DNA of 64,000 bases from Riptortus pedestris (GCA_019009955.1 CM032233.1:128612501-128676500), one strand, 5' to 3'; shown: positions 10,801-22,004, counted from the first letter of the stretch. The notes: generated by a model not told the origin, from the letters alone. Numbers and translations are program-made.

Positions 10801-11189
10801 ATATATTCTATATTTCTAAATAAAACTCTCTTTCATTTGTAACTTTATAACCTCGCCTGGGACATAGTTTTTAATTATATAATTTCTACTGACGGAGTTC
10901 GGGTCCTGACTGCAGTTAACAGTAGTGGGGCCACCCTAATTAATGCACTCGCGTTCACTATCGTTTATAAGTTGAAGCTGGCACAAAAAAGTTGTTAGAC
11001 GAAGGTACTCACGATATGTATACTCGTGGAGACTCGGCAACCAAGACACTGGATAGATTAACAACTGGTCATATGTTTTATTTTTATAACCGCTACAAAC
11101 TATTACTTTGTGAAATACAAGCAAATTCATCATTTAATGACATCCTCAATGAAGAATTTTCGTTCTTTACTCAAAAAATGTAGTTAATC
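10801..11189. other. Nothing recognised
   Basis: Overlapping short ORFs on both strands (10936-11183) show no domain. No repeat match seen. Confidence 0.35.
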
Positions 11190-11910
11190 CATACGATACT
11201 CGATATTTAGCTGTTTCAGACACCGTTAAAGCTCATATTTGTCATTGGCTGAAATCGGACTAGGAATACAGGGGGGTATTCGAACTGTCTCCGTTGTTAT
11301 GAGTCGGATCATAAAATGTTATGTAATCAATTTTGTTAAACTATTATCGTTCTACAATTATTGTTTTATGCATTTTTTGGTAACTCATGTATTAAGGGAG
11401 TTATTCGTACTTTCTTGTTTACTGCCTTCGGTTGCGCACCCTCTTCTACTCATCTGTTTTAGCAGAATTCGATCGTAAACAAACTCGTTAAAGAAAGATA
11501 TATATATTTGTCTGTTAAGGCTCTAGCGGTCGCAATTTTTGTTTGATTGTCACCAAACTCGATATTTAAACCTTTTATGCAAAGAGACAGATCAAGTTCG
11601 TTAATGGTCGGACTAGTGGGAGTGATTTTCGAAATATCTCCGTTACTATACGTCGGATCAAAAAAGTGTATAGAACCAGTCTTATTGAAAATTAAATTTA
11701 CTATAAATATTGCTCTATACATTTATTCTCTATCTGGAATATCAACCGAGATATTTGCATTTTTATTAAATGTGGGCCGATAACTGACGAGTGAGTTTCC
11801 AGCCAAAAGGTAGTTCGCCCGTAACTGTTCGGCTCTCGTATGGAGATTTATCTATTGTATAACTTCACTTGGGAAATCTGCTTAGTTTACGCATCCCTTG
11901 CGCGACGGAC
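11190..11910 (+). repeat. Two RepA fragments in tandem
   Basis: 11190-11470 is a divergent internal piece lacking both ends. 11499-11910 starts at the TA tract (TATATATTTGTCTG) and runs to a good right end (GCGCGACGGAC then T run), so it lacks only the left ~130 bp. Confidence 0.7.
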
Positions 11911-11917
11911 TTTTTTT

Positions 11918-12016
11918 CCATAGAAATTGAGAATATGTTGTGATATGAGAAAAAAAAGTGTGTTCTACCAACATGTGGAAAATGTGCTTTGTTTACGCAG
12001 CCCCTGCGTCACGGAC
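11918..12016 (+). repeat. RepA right end, second subfamily
   Basis: Ends with TTTACGCAGCCCCTGCGTCA and then CGGAC, with the subfamily-specific block (GAGAATATGTTGTGATATGAG) before it. Confidence 0.65.
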
Positions 12017-12575
12017 ATTATTGTATTACTGCTGCATCTGAGACCAACCTCCAATTAGGCAGGAAACCTCCTACTGACTCCATAAAACTGCAAGATGTAT
12101 GATTGTTAAACAATAAAATAATGTGATACATTTCTTAATACATATTAAAGATATTGACAATTATGGGGAAAAGGGAGGATGGTCAAAAGTTGTACAGAAG
12201 GTTATTGAAATTTTGAATAAGTGGAATCGGGAATATAGATTATGAAGCTGGAGTTAAGCTGATTTGCGATAAGTTGGTACTTGACGCCGGATGTTAAAAG
12301 AGCGCGCTGCACATTGTAGCATTTTACATGTCGTAATGTTTTTGCTTCTGGTGTATTGATTCTGGTTGGATTTCATGCCTACCCCCACTAATGCCCCAAG
12401 GGCTACTTTAAGGCGATTATGTATTATGTGGCGATCAGGCTGCAGCAATAGGCAATGGAAGCTGTAAAATAACCAAAACCAAATTACTTACAAAGAATTT
12501 AGAAAAGGTTTCACCAACAATCGACTCTTGCCCAAATTCAAATAAATATAAATTTATTCATAATCAACATTCTCC

Positions 12576-12579
<4 letters not shown>
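12017..12579. other. Nothing recognised
   Basis: Unassigned sequence of about 560 bp. A small ORF at 12254-12448 (minus) shows no domain. It ends in a (TA)n tract at 12580-12612. Confidence 0.35.
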
Positions 12580-12615
<36 letters not shown>

Positions 12616-12765
12616 TGAAAATGAGATATACACCTTTTAAGCAATGTAATGTGAAAAAGTAAGTCTAGTTAAACTAAATTACAAAGAAAGAACTTAGCTG
12701 ATTTCTAGACGGAGAGAAGAAGTAGTTCTCTCGAGACTTAGAATCGGCCAAACTAAATTAACACA

Positions 12766-13070
12766 GAACTATTAACTGACAGCAGCCAATATATTCCACA
12801 AATACTAACATATCTAAAACATATCAACATTTACAAGAACATATAATACAAAACAGAATAGGTCTACAGCATACCTAAAAAGATTTAAAGGGGTTAACTC
12901 TTATTATTTTCTTTAGACAAAGCACGGATATGAGAATGAATCAGATATTAAAGAAATATTTCCCATAATATAAAAGTACAAAAAAGGTAAGCACATGAAG
13001 GAATAAATATATCATCCTAATAATGCAAATCACCATCGCTGTGGGGCACAAAACTAAATAAATAAAAAAA
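12766..13070 (+). pseudogene. LINE 3' end, copy a
   Basis: 12766-12846 encodes the last 26 residues of a non-LTR retrotransposon ORF2 (ELLTDSSQYIPQILTYL, ending NIYKNI-stop). The match is to ELLTEGSPYINHIFSYL in copy c (13381-14312). After ~180 bp of 3' untranslated sequence comes the family tail CAAATCACCATCG (from about 13025), then AAATAAATAAA and a poly(A)-like end. The copy is 5'-truncated. Confidence 0.6.
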
Positions 13071-13380
13071 AATAATATAAATGTACTAGTATATAGGAAT
13101 AACATTATTTTTTTATTAAAACCATTTTAAATTGTTGTCTTTATTACTAGTCTAATGTTTATTTATGTTTGTTTATCTAAGGTTTATTTATGTCTTATTT
13201 TTATTAATTGCCTTTATTACTAGTATTTAATGATTATTTGTTGTATTGCATTTTTTATTTGTTGTTTCAGTTTTTGTTATTTTCTATAATTTTGTTTTCA
13301 TTTTACATTGTGAAACTTTGAGCCAAATCGCCAAGATGCGGGTGCTCCTGTATAAATAAATAATAATAATAATAATAAAA
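13071..13380 (+). mobile_element. LINE 3' end, copy b (untranslated region only)
   Basis: T-rich 3' untranslated sequence ending in the same tail as copies a and c (CAAATCGCCAAGATGCGGG, 13323-) with AAATAAATAA(TAA)n. Copy c begins straight after the (TAA)n, so the two are head to tail. Confidence 0.5.
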
Positions 13381-14312
13381 TTAACACACTCATATTTAAT
13401 GACAAAGACTGACAGACCAACTTGCTCAACTTGTAACATTCCCTTGACGATAAGACATATAGGACTTCCCCTACGACTTACAAGAACTATTGACGGAAGG
13501 CAGCCCATACATTAACCACATATTCTCATACCTACACAAAATTCACATATATGACAATATTTAACATACAAATTAAGTCTGTGGGGAGCAACAAAATTTC
13601 AAATTATGTCCATTAATTGTATCAGATGCGTTGGTACACATTATCCTGAAGGAGGAAATGACGGTAATCATTGGCAAGAGAACTTTCAGCCATTCATTCC
13701 CTATTGATCAACCACCAACTATACTCATCACCAATTTATTCATTTATTTTTTTTGATCACTTATAATATGCTTAGCCGTTATACTTTTGTTATTTGTCAT
13801 TGCTTTTTGGTATTTGTTATTATTACTTGTTGATAAGGTATTTGCTATTATTACTTGTTGTTAAGGTATTTGCTATTGTTAATTGTCGTTAAGATATTTG
13901 TTATTGTTACTTGTTGTTAAGCTATTTGTTGTTACCTGTTGTTAAGGTATTTGAAATTGTTACTTCTTGTTAAGGTATTTGTTGCTGTTACTTGTTGTTA
14001 AGGTATTTGTTATTATTACTTGTTGTTAAGGTATTTGTTATTGTTACTTGTTGTTAAGGTATTTGTTATTGTCATTTGTTGTTAAGGTATTTGTTATTGT
14101 TACTTGTTGTAAAGATATTTGTTATTGTTATTTGTTGTTAAGGTATTTGTTATTATTACTTGTTGTTAAGGTATTTGTTATTGTCACTTGTTGTTAAGAT
14201 ATTTGTTATTGTCACTTGTTGTTAAGGTATTAGCTATTGTTTCTTGTTGTTACTTTTGAAAGGGCAAATCACCTTCGATATGGTGTCCATGAATAAATAA
14301 ATAAAAAAAAAT
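13381..14312 (+). pseudogene. LINE 3' end, copy c, with ORF2 zinc knuckle
   Basis: From 13384 the frame reads THSYLM...RPTCSTCNIPLTIRHI, the conserved tail after the RNase H domain of I/Jockey-type LINEs with the start of the CCHC knuckle. A frameshift follows and a second frame encodes ELLTEGSPYINHIFSYL to a stop at 13562-13564. The 3' untranslated region is about 750 bp, inflated by a 28-bp minisatellite (13797-14255). It ends in the family tail CAAATCACCTTCG (14267-) and AAATAAATAAA. Confidence 0.6.
13797..14255 (+). repeat. 28-bp minisatellite, about 16 units
   Basis: Tandem array of a ~28-bp unit with core TTACTTGTTGTTAAGGTATT; units differ by one to five bases. It lies in the 3' untranslated region of LINE copy c. 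The shorter TTGTT-rich stretch in copy b may be the seed. Confidence 0.85.
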
Positions 14313-14459
14313 ACAAGTCTCTCTATGAACAGGCTCTGTCTGCCGTGTGAGGATGTACAGGCTGAGGGGATTAGAGCTGTCACCAGTTAGGTCAAGGGAA
14401 CATCGGCTCTGCTCACATCACAAACATCAGCATTAATTTCCTTTATAATCCCTTCCTTT
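14313..14459. other. Short unassigned spacer
   Basis: Between the LINE tail and the next RepA. Nothing recognised. Confidence 0.4.
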
Positions 14460-15364
14460 TTAGCAGATTTACCTTAACGGATATCACCTATTGAGGTCAT
14501 ACTCATGGCGCGGTTTTCGTAAAATTTCTTCAAATGTCCATCGATCCTGCCCAGGAGATGACGAAAATGAGGACCGCTCAAAATTATATATATTTGTCTT
14601 TTAACGCTCTAGCGGTCTCAATTGTTGTTTGATCGTTACATAACTCGATATTTAAACGTTTATGTAAAAAGACAGATCAAGTTCGTTAATGGCTGAAATC
14701 GGACCAGTGGGAGGGGGGGGGGGGGAGGGATTTAGAAAATTCGAAATATCTCCGTTACTATACGTCAAAACATTATATGAAACCATTCTTATGCAAATTT
14801 AATGTAATATAAATATTGTTATATACATTTATTCTCTATCTTAAATATGAACCGAGATATTTGCATTTTTCAGTTTTCATCCTTCAGCAAACCCACACTT
14901 CTACTCATATTACATAATTAATACTCTGTTATGTAATAAACCACATCATTCTAAGCTTAAATACCATAAATTGTTTTCAAGAGACATTTATTACACGATA
15001 TAAATGCAAATGTTATCGAGACCCCCCCTCTCCTTAAGTTCTGGGAATAATAAAATTTGATTTATTGAGATAAAAATTATTCTGATCCATTTTTAATTAC
15101 AGTACTAGATATAGTACATAGTTTTCAATAAAAGTAATATGTTATATTCTGATATATTTCCGTAATTGTTTTTCTTTCCTCTGAGACGTTGGCACACCTG
15201 TTTGTTTACGTTTCAGGTGCTTCCCGTCCTGAGGTTTCTTATTATCGTTTGTATTTATTCACTTTATGTTGAAGGTGCTATTGTGTTAGCATTATGTAGA
15301 TTTATCTATTGTTAAACATCACGAGGGAAATCTGCTTAGTTTACGCAGCCCCTGCGTGACAGAC
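14460..15364 (+). repeat. RepA, complete long variant, left arm of an inverted pair
   Basis: TTAGCAGATTTACC starts at 14460 and the right end ...TGCGTGACAGAC ends at 15364. The TA tract is only about 10 bp, and the G run at 14705-14729 is long. It is paired in inverse orientation with 15705-16572. Confidence 0.8.
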
Positions 15365-15704
15365 TTTTGTCCTCTCCTTTTCATTTCCCCAGTAGCTGTA
15401 GCCTGTTATCCTGCTCATATTGATTGGGGGCATGGGAAATAGATTACGAGTTAATGTGCTAGGCTTCACTATACTTTGAGTAATAAGCAGGTAAGAAATA
15501 AAATCCAAAGTTTTCAAAATTGTGGAAAATAGCACTTGGAATGAAAAACTTCTGCCAAGTCCCTATATTCGAGCGCCAGTTAAGTATAAAGTAAGCGTGA
15601 AAGCCTCTTTAAAAATCACTTTTATTGATTATAACAATGACAAACTTATAATGAGCAGAATGACAGGCTGCAGCTACTGGGGAAATGACTAAGAGAGGAA
15701 AAAA
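15365..15704. repeat. Spacer with inverted flanks between two RepA copies
   Basis: The first ~50 bp (CATTTCCCCAGTAGCTG... to CCTGCTCAT) recurs inverted at 15652-15700 (ATGAGCAG... to CAGCTACTGGGGAAATG). The inverted similarity thus extends beyond the RepA ends. The ~230 bp centre is unassigned. Confidence 0.7.
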
Positions 15705-16487
15705 GTCCGTCTCGCAGGAGCTGCGTAAATTAAGCAGATTTCCTGCGTGAAGTTTAACAATAGATAATTCTACATGCTGGTAACACAATACCACCGTGAA
15801 TATTAAGTGAATAAATACAAACTATAATAAAAAACTTCTCGACGGAAAGCATCTGAATTGTAAACAAACAGTTCTGCCAACTTATTATCTGAATGAAAAA
15901 GAATTAGTGTAATATATCTGAATATAACGTATTAATTTGATTGAAAACTATTTACTTTATCTAGTACTGTAATTTATAATGAATCAAAATAATTTTTATC
16001 TCAATCAATCAAATTTAAGTAGTCCAAGAACTTGCGAGGGGGGGGGTCACCAGAAATATTTGCATATAACTCACAAAGTAAAAGTTCAATGAAAACAATA
16101 TTCCTTATTTAGCCTTGAAATGTTCATGATATAACAGCTTATTATTAATATAACATGAGTAGGAGTGGGGGTTTACTGAAAGCGAAAAACTATAAAATCC
16201 AAATATCTCGGTTAATATTCATGATACAGAATATAATATATAAAAAAAAAATATTTATAGATCATTTAATTTGGAACAAGGTTGGTTCTATACAAGTTTT
16301 CGACCCGACGTACAGTAACGGAGATATTTGGAATTTTCAAAATTCTCCCCCTCTAAACACCCCTTCCCTCCTTCCACTGGTCGGATTTCAACCATTAACG
16401 AACTTGATCTTTGTTTTTACATTAAACGATTAAATATGGAGTTTGGGTACGATCAAACAAAAATTACTACCGCTAGAGCGTTAACAG

Positions 16488-16572
<85 letters not shown>
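15705..16572 (-). repeat. RepA, left end missing, right arm of an inverted pair
   Basis: Long variant from GTCCGTCTCGCAGGAGCTGC to the microsatellite, which here is (CT)n (16492-16522) followed by (TA)n (to 16572). The left ~130 bp is replaced by a Penelope-like fragment. Confidence 0.75.
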
Positions 16573-16576
<4 letters not shown>

Positions 16577-16733
16577 CTAGACACGTCAGTATATGTTCTC
16601 ACCAAATTAAATTCGATGAGACAAAAGTTTTACACAAAGTGGATCATCTCAGTAAAAGATTAGTCCTAGAAGCTCTAGAAATTAACAAGAGAACGAATAC
16701 AATAGACCTAAAAAAAAATAAAGGACGGTATCG
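16573..16733 (+). pseudogene. Penelope-like element, C-terminus of the GIY-YIG domain
   Basis: The frame starting ARHVSICSHQIKFDE and continuing KRLVLEALEINKR matches the end of the Penelope GIY-YIG region, where a conserved His (HQIDF-like) and an EALEI helix occur. It stops at TGA after RYRTI. It is followed by ~80 bp and then a hammerhead motif (16812-16853), the expected order at a Penelope 3' end. The 5' part is missing. Confidence 0.6.
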
Positions 16734-16811
16734 TACTATCTGAGATGTGGAAAGCCATATTAAAATAAAATCCAAAACATATGATTGAAGTAGCTATTCA
16801 AATTAGATTTA

Positions 16812-16853
16812 TTGCCTGACGAAGATGGACGCATTTCCATAGAAAATTTGCAA
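16812..16853 (+). ncRNA. Minimal hammerhead ribozyme motif in a Penelope-like 3' end
   Basis: All core boxes are present: CTGACGA (16816-16822), stem II ATGGA/TCCAT (16825-16829 with 16836-16840), GAA (16842-16844), then A-AT-T-T with the A15.1-U16.1 pair and predicted cleavage after U at 16849. Stem I pairs TTGC (16812-16815) with GCAA (16850-16853). Hammerheads with such tiny stem III are known from Penelope-like elements. A second copy is at 23362-23404. Confidence 0.6.
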
Positions 16854-16900
16854 AACAACAAAAATTCCAACCGCTGGAGCCGAAGTCCTCACTATGAATA

Positions 16901-17640
16901 TTAGCAGATTTCCCTTAAGGGAAATCACCTATTGAGGTCGTACTCATGACGCGAGTTTCGAAAAATTTCTTCAAATGTCCATCGATCCTACCCAGGAGAT
17001 GACGAAAATGAGGTTCGTTCAAAATTTTATATATATTTGTCGGTTAACGCTCTAGCGGTCGCAATGTTTGTTTGATCGTTGCCAAACTCGGAATTTAATC
17101 GTTTTATGTAAAAAGGAAGATCAAGTTCGTTAATGGCTGAAATCGGACAAGTGGGAGGGGGGGTTTAGAGGGGGGATTTTTGAAAATTCGAAATATCTCC
17201 GTTATTATTCATCAAATAGAAACATTGTATAGAATCCATCTTATTGCAAATTAAATTTACTATAAATATTGTTCTATACATTTATTCTGTATCTTGAATA
17301 TTAACCGAGATATTTGCATTTGTATTCTGTGCGTGGTCAGCAGGAGTCGGCTATGTTCGGGACATTCCGCCGAAAGCTCTGGCGGCCGTTTCCGTAAACT
17401 ATTCGTCCCTCGTGAATAGGTTTAGAGGTCCCTTACTACTACAGTTGTTATTGGGCAGATTTCTCGACTGTGAAACATCACTTGGGAAATCTGCTTAGTT
17501 TACGCAGCCCCCACGTGTCGGACTTATTATATATAATTTTGAACAGACCTCATATTCGTCATCTTCTGTGTAGGATCGGTGGACATTTGAAGAAATTTGT
17601 CAAAAATCGCGTCATGAGAACGGTAAAGGAAATCTGCTCA
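16901..17640 (+). repeat. Fold-back RepA: complete copy plus inverted left end
   Basis: A complete plus-strand RepA (16901-17523) is followed, after a few TA bases, by the left ~110 bp in reverse orientation (17531-17640). The unit therefore has similar inverted termini of about 110-130 bp. The same arrangement with the same type of junction (GGACTT, TATATAATTTTGAAC) is at 33615-34331. Confidence 0.7.
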
Positions 17641-18060
17641 AATGTAAGAACCCTAGGTATTTCGTTTAAAGATTTTATCTTGCAGTCGGGGATAATTTGA
17701 GTAGAAAACTAGAAAGGGGTTGAAGGGTGATGTCTTGCTGTGATGGTAAGAGGAGCAAAGGGAAGAGGTAGACCACCCCCCCCGTCCATAACTGAGGAAA
17801 ACCGTCACCACCCCTAACAACCAATTACCCAGCCTCCCTTAGCTCCTTACTCTTTATAAACACCGTTCCTATTACCTCCTCCAACTCTAAACAGTAGCTA
17901 TTAGACCGACCCACTCTAAATCTTACACTCTATTTATATATAGTTTGAAATTGTAGCCATACTCGAAACAAGAACGTTTTATCTTCTTCAAAATATCCTA
18001 TTTATTTGGATGCTCAACGCGTTTCGAGCTGAGTCGCTCTTTATCAAGGGGTTCTTTTTT
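17641..18060 (-). mobile_element. Penelope-like 3' fragment with hammerhead-like motif
   Basis: On the minus strand, 18054-18012 shows CCCTTGATAAAGAGC, a perfect stem II GAGC/GCTC, then CGAAACGCG, the usual look of Penelope 3' ends. The CUGANGA box is altered, so it is probably inactive. Downstream (toward 17770) is pyrimidine- and purine-rich untranslated sequence. 17641-17770 is unassigned. Confidence 0.4.
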
Positions 18061-18158
18061 CTCTAATTTTATCAGATTTCCCTTAAGAGAAATCAGCTAT
18101 TGAGGTCGTACTCATGAAGAGATTTTTGAGAAATGTACTCAAATGTCCATCGACCCTG

Positions 18159-18936
18159 CTCAGTTTATTTAGAGTTATTTAGAGTAACTTTTGTTGTATA
18201 CACTTTTTTCGTATAACGTATTATAAACGAGATATACGCTAAAACCTATAGCGGAAGTGAGGAATTTTATTTGGCACAAACGACTCAACCGAACTAAATA
18301 AAACTCGGTATGTATATTAGTACTAACATCTTCATTATAATAAGCCATACCAACATTTCTAGAAACGGGCAGGAGTGGGGGTTGTAAGGGAGGGCTGAAT
18401 TTAAAAATAGCGGTATTTCGTTTTCTATTCGTTTTTCGGCAAATATGAACATAACAAAAGTTGTTAATTTTGGTATTTAGAGTAACTTTGGTCATATTCA
18501 TTTTTGTCTTTTAACAAAGTATAAACGAGATATACACTATAAACTAAAGCGGGAGTCAACGATTTCATTGAGCGCTAACGAGTAAACCGAACTTACAAAA
18601 ACTCGGTATGTCAATTAGCATTAATTCTTCCATGATTATAAGCTATATTAAAATTTTTAGGTTAGAACGGGAGTGGGAATTATAAGGGAGGCCTGAAATT
18701 AAAATTCGCGATATTTCATTGTCTATTTGTCTACGGGAAATATGACAATTTGGAGGACAGTGAACACTTACATAAAAAATTAATTTTATTATTAGCAAAT
18801 GCCAACAACGGGACTTAACCCTAAACACTGGGACGGGTAAATATCAAAATATTGTGCAAGTTAAACCCTTGCCAAAATAATACCATCACCATTCAGCCTC
18901 AAATCAATTCCCGGGCGAAGCCGGGTATCTGAGGTA

Positions 18937-18937
<1 letters not shown>
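18159..18937 (+). mobile_element. Helitron, 5'-truncated
   Basis: Contains two of the family's internal ~300-bp units and the 3' hairpin CCCGGGCGAAGCCGGG, ending GTAG (18934-18937) instead of CTAG. It is directly followed by another copy in the same orientation. Confidence 0.75.
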
Positions 18938-18988
<51 letters not shown>

Positions 18989-20307
18989 GTAACCTCTTTC
19001 TGTACATTGATTTTTTTCGCGAAATTTCACGATAACTTTTCGTTTCACATGTCATAGACACCATAACTGCATTTTGTTTCTTTCGTGTCTGTTTGTTTGT
19101 TTGTTACCTTTTCACGCATAAACGGCTGAACCGAATTTTATGAAACATAGTATGTATATTACTACTAGCGCAACTTAGACTTTAGGCTATATTAATATTC
19201 TCTGAGACGAACAGGAGTGGGGGTTATAAGGGAGGCCTGAAATTAAAAATAGCGATATTTCGTATCCTACTGCTTTTTCGGCAAATATGCACATATCAAA
19301 AGTTATTTATTTTATTATTTAGAGTAACTTTTGTTATATAGAATTTCATCGTATATCTAAGTATAAATGAGTTATACGCTAAAAAATATAGCGGGAGTCG
19401 ACAATTTTATTCGGCACAAAAGAATCAACCGAACATTATAAAACTCGGTGCGTGTATTAGGACTAATGCATTCATTATAGCAAGCCATACCAACATTTCT
19501 AAGGACGGGCAGGGGGTTGTAAGGAAGGCCTGGAATAAAAAATAGCGATATTTCGTTTCCTATTGCCTTTTCAGCAAATATGCACATAACAAAAGTTGTT
19601 TATTTCGTTATTTAGAGTAACTTTTGTTACATTCACTTTTGACGTATAGAGAAGTATAAACGTGATATGCACTAAAATCTAAAACGGGAGCCAACAATTT
19701 TGTTGGGCACTAACGATTGAACCGAACTTAGCAAAACTCGGTATGTCAATTAGCATTAAATCTTCCATGGTTATAAGCTATATTTAAAATTTTAGGTCCG
19801 AACGGGAGTGGGGATTATAAAAGAGGCTGAAAAGCGAGAAGTCTAGCGGAAGATGACGGGAGCCTTACCAGTTAGTTGAGTTTACTTATTTCCCGTCTGG
19901 CATTGCTGGAAGTGATTTCCAGTGAGATTCACTATTACAAATATAATCTTACGTATAAAACTTTTCCTGAACTATTTGAGCTCGGGTAGGCTTTTGAAAG
20001 AAAATATGATCATTATGGATGATATTTAATTGTAATAAATGCTACCCATGATTATGGTTTGAATTATTGAAAAACGGTGAGTCATAAAGTGTAGAAGGAT
20101 AAATTAGGAACACATTTTCATTTATCCTTCAAAACTAAAATTTCTATTCTATTAATCCCCAAAAGTTACCCTTCAGGGTTGGCTATTTCGGAAAATCATT
20201 ATGTCGTGGAGGGAAGTGTAATTGTACACATTGAAGTCTTACTATCAAAATACCATCATTAGTCAGTCAACAATAATTTCCCGGGCATCGCCGGGTATCT
20301 GGGCTAG
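18938..20307 (+). mobile_element. Helitron, second of a tandem pair
   Basis: Starts with (TA)n then AAATTGTAACC and includes the (TTTG)n tract and several internal units. It ends with hairpin CCCGGGCATCGCCGGG and CTAG (20304-20307). The TC start is not visible because the 5' end merges with the TA tract. A ~170-bp stretch near 19830-20250 is not in other copies. Confidence 0.75.
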
Positions 20308-20340
<33 letters not shown>

Positions 20341-20646
20341 TGTTACCTTCCTATAGTAGCCCTATAATAAGGCCGTATATATGTATGTGTCTGTTACTGC
20401 TCTAGCGGTCGCAATTTTTGACATATCGTTACCAAATTCGATATATAAGCTTTTTATGTTAAAACAAATAACCATGTTCGTTTACGCCTTAAAACAGACA
20501 GTGGGGGAGGAATTTTGAAAACTCAAATTAACTTCGTTATTATACGTCGGATCGAAAAAGTGTACTGAGACAATGTTATTGCAAATTTAATTGCCAACAA
20601 ATGCTGTTATATACCTGTTTTACGTATCATAAATGTTTTATATATA

Positions 20647-22004
20647 CAGTGGAGCGTCGATTATCCGAACGTTCGATTATCGGAACCATTTTTTTTTTTT
20701 TTTTTTTTCGATTATCGGAACCATTTAATTTACTTATTGGTATGTTATAATTATTGTTAATTATTTTTCTTTATTATTAATTATTAACTTTTTTTCTTTC
20801 ACAAGAATTAAAATAATAGATTCTAAAAGTATTTTTCGTGCTGAATTCAAATATAATTACAGTTTGTCCGCATCGGGCAGGAGTTTTGTGTGATATTCAT
20901 TTGAATTTTTATAATATTCTAAAAAATCCGTAACTAGCTATCTAACTCAAAATTATAACTACTGATTCTGACTTACCTAGAAAGTGGTAGATAGTGATTT
21001 TCGGGTATATTTTGCATCTGGAACGTCTCTCTTTTTAGTCCAACAGTAGTCATCCAGCAAATTGGAACTCCACTTGCCTTGGTACCTCTTCTCTATCGTA
21101 GAAATTTGCTGATGAAAACGCTCACCGTGTTCATCGCTGACAGCTCCAAGGTTTTCGGGGAAGAAGTCCAAGTGAGAGTCCAAGAAGTGAATTTTTAAAG
21201 ACATGTTGCATCCCATAGCTTTATAAGAATGCAGAAGATCAGCCACTATGTCACGATAGTTTTCTGCTTTATGGTTTCCAAGAAAATTGCAACATAAACT
21301 TTTGAAAGACTGCCAGGCTGCTCTCTCCAGTGGATTTAACAGTCCCTCGAAATGTTCATCAGCCATTAATGATCGGATTTGTGGTCCTATAAAAACTCCT
21401 TCTTTCAATTTAGCATCACTGACTTTGGGGAATTTCGATTTTAAGTACAAGAATCCATCAGAAAGTTTATCCATAGCTTTGACGAAATTTTTCATAACTC
21501 CTAACTTAATATGCAATGGAGGTAAAAATATTTTTTCAGGATTCACTAAAGGGACACATGCCACATTTTTCTGACCAGGGATAAGAGATTCACGTTTTGG
21601 CCATGACTTTCTAGCGTAGTGAGAAATTAGACGTTGAATACGCATTGGTTTACTTAGAACTGTATACACTACCTAATTTGTTCATTGCATTAGATTCTGT
21701 GAAACCCTTTCCATTCATATAACTGGTTGTGGATAGCTTACTTTCAGTTTCAAACCGTTCTTTGTGAGGTGTACACTGTATTTGTATTGTACATGTAGCT
21801 CAATTAGACAACTTATACATATGTATGTATGTATGTATTTCATAACACTCGTTTCTTCACTATGCTCATACATACTATGTTTATATAAATAAACAAACTT
21901 GTTTTTTTTTTATTTAGTTGTTTTAGATCTTCCTTTTCCTTATTATTTATAAGAAAATAAATAAACACAAAATAAATAAAAATTTTGATTATCCGAACTT
22001 ACTG
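20647..22004. mobile_element. TA-flanked DNA transposon-like unit carrying a gene fragment
   Basis: Flanked by TA on both sides (20645-20646 and 22005-22006). It begins CAGTGGAGCG and ends ...CTTACTG, so both tips are CAGT. Both subterminal regions hold the motif GATTATCCGAAC. This fits the pogo/Tigger branch of Tc1/mariner, but the inverted ends are short and imperfect and there is no transposase. A small direct duplication (CGATTATCGGAACCATTT) sits at the left end around a T run. It lies inside RepA sequence and encloses 20977-21669. Confidence 0.5.
20977..21669 (-). pseudogene. C-terminal part of the multicopy insect protein family
   Basis: An open frame of 230 codons. Recognisable blocks are WPKRESLIPGQKNV, EKIFLPPLHIKLGVMKNFVK, EGVFIGPQIRSLM, LGNHKAENY, MGCNMSLKIHFLDSHLDFF, SDEHGERFHQ and DYCWTKKRD. 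These are the C-terminal blocks of the same family as 6811-7407. The frame is unbroken to its stop, but the N-terminal half is absent; the first ~14 residues, before HYARKSW, are probably not native. It lies within a TA-flanked element, which suggests capture. Function unknown. Confidence 0.65.

Larger units (their letters stand above)
18067..20646 (+). repeat. RepA copy split by two tandem Helitrons
   Basis: Left ~90 bp at 18067-18158. The element resumes at about 20375 (GTCTGTTACTGCTCTAGCGG) and runs to about 20646, where a TA-flanked element follows. The right end is missing. Confidence 0.65.

Noticed and set aside
10936..11183. Overlapping ORFs on opposite strands
   Set aside because: No recognisable motif on either strand.
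13797..14255. CRISPR-like regular array
   Set aside because: Units are conti­guous 28-bp tandem copies without unique spacers, in eukaryotic DNA.
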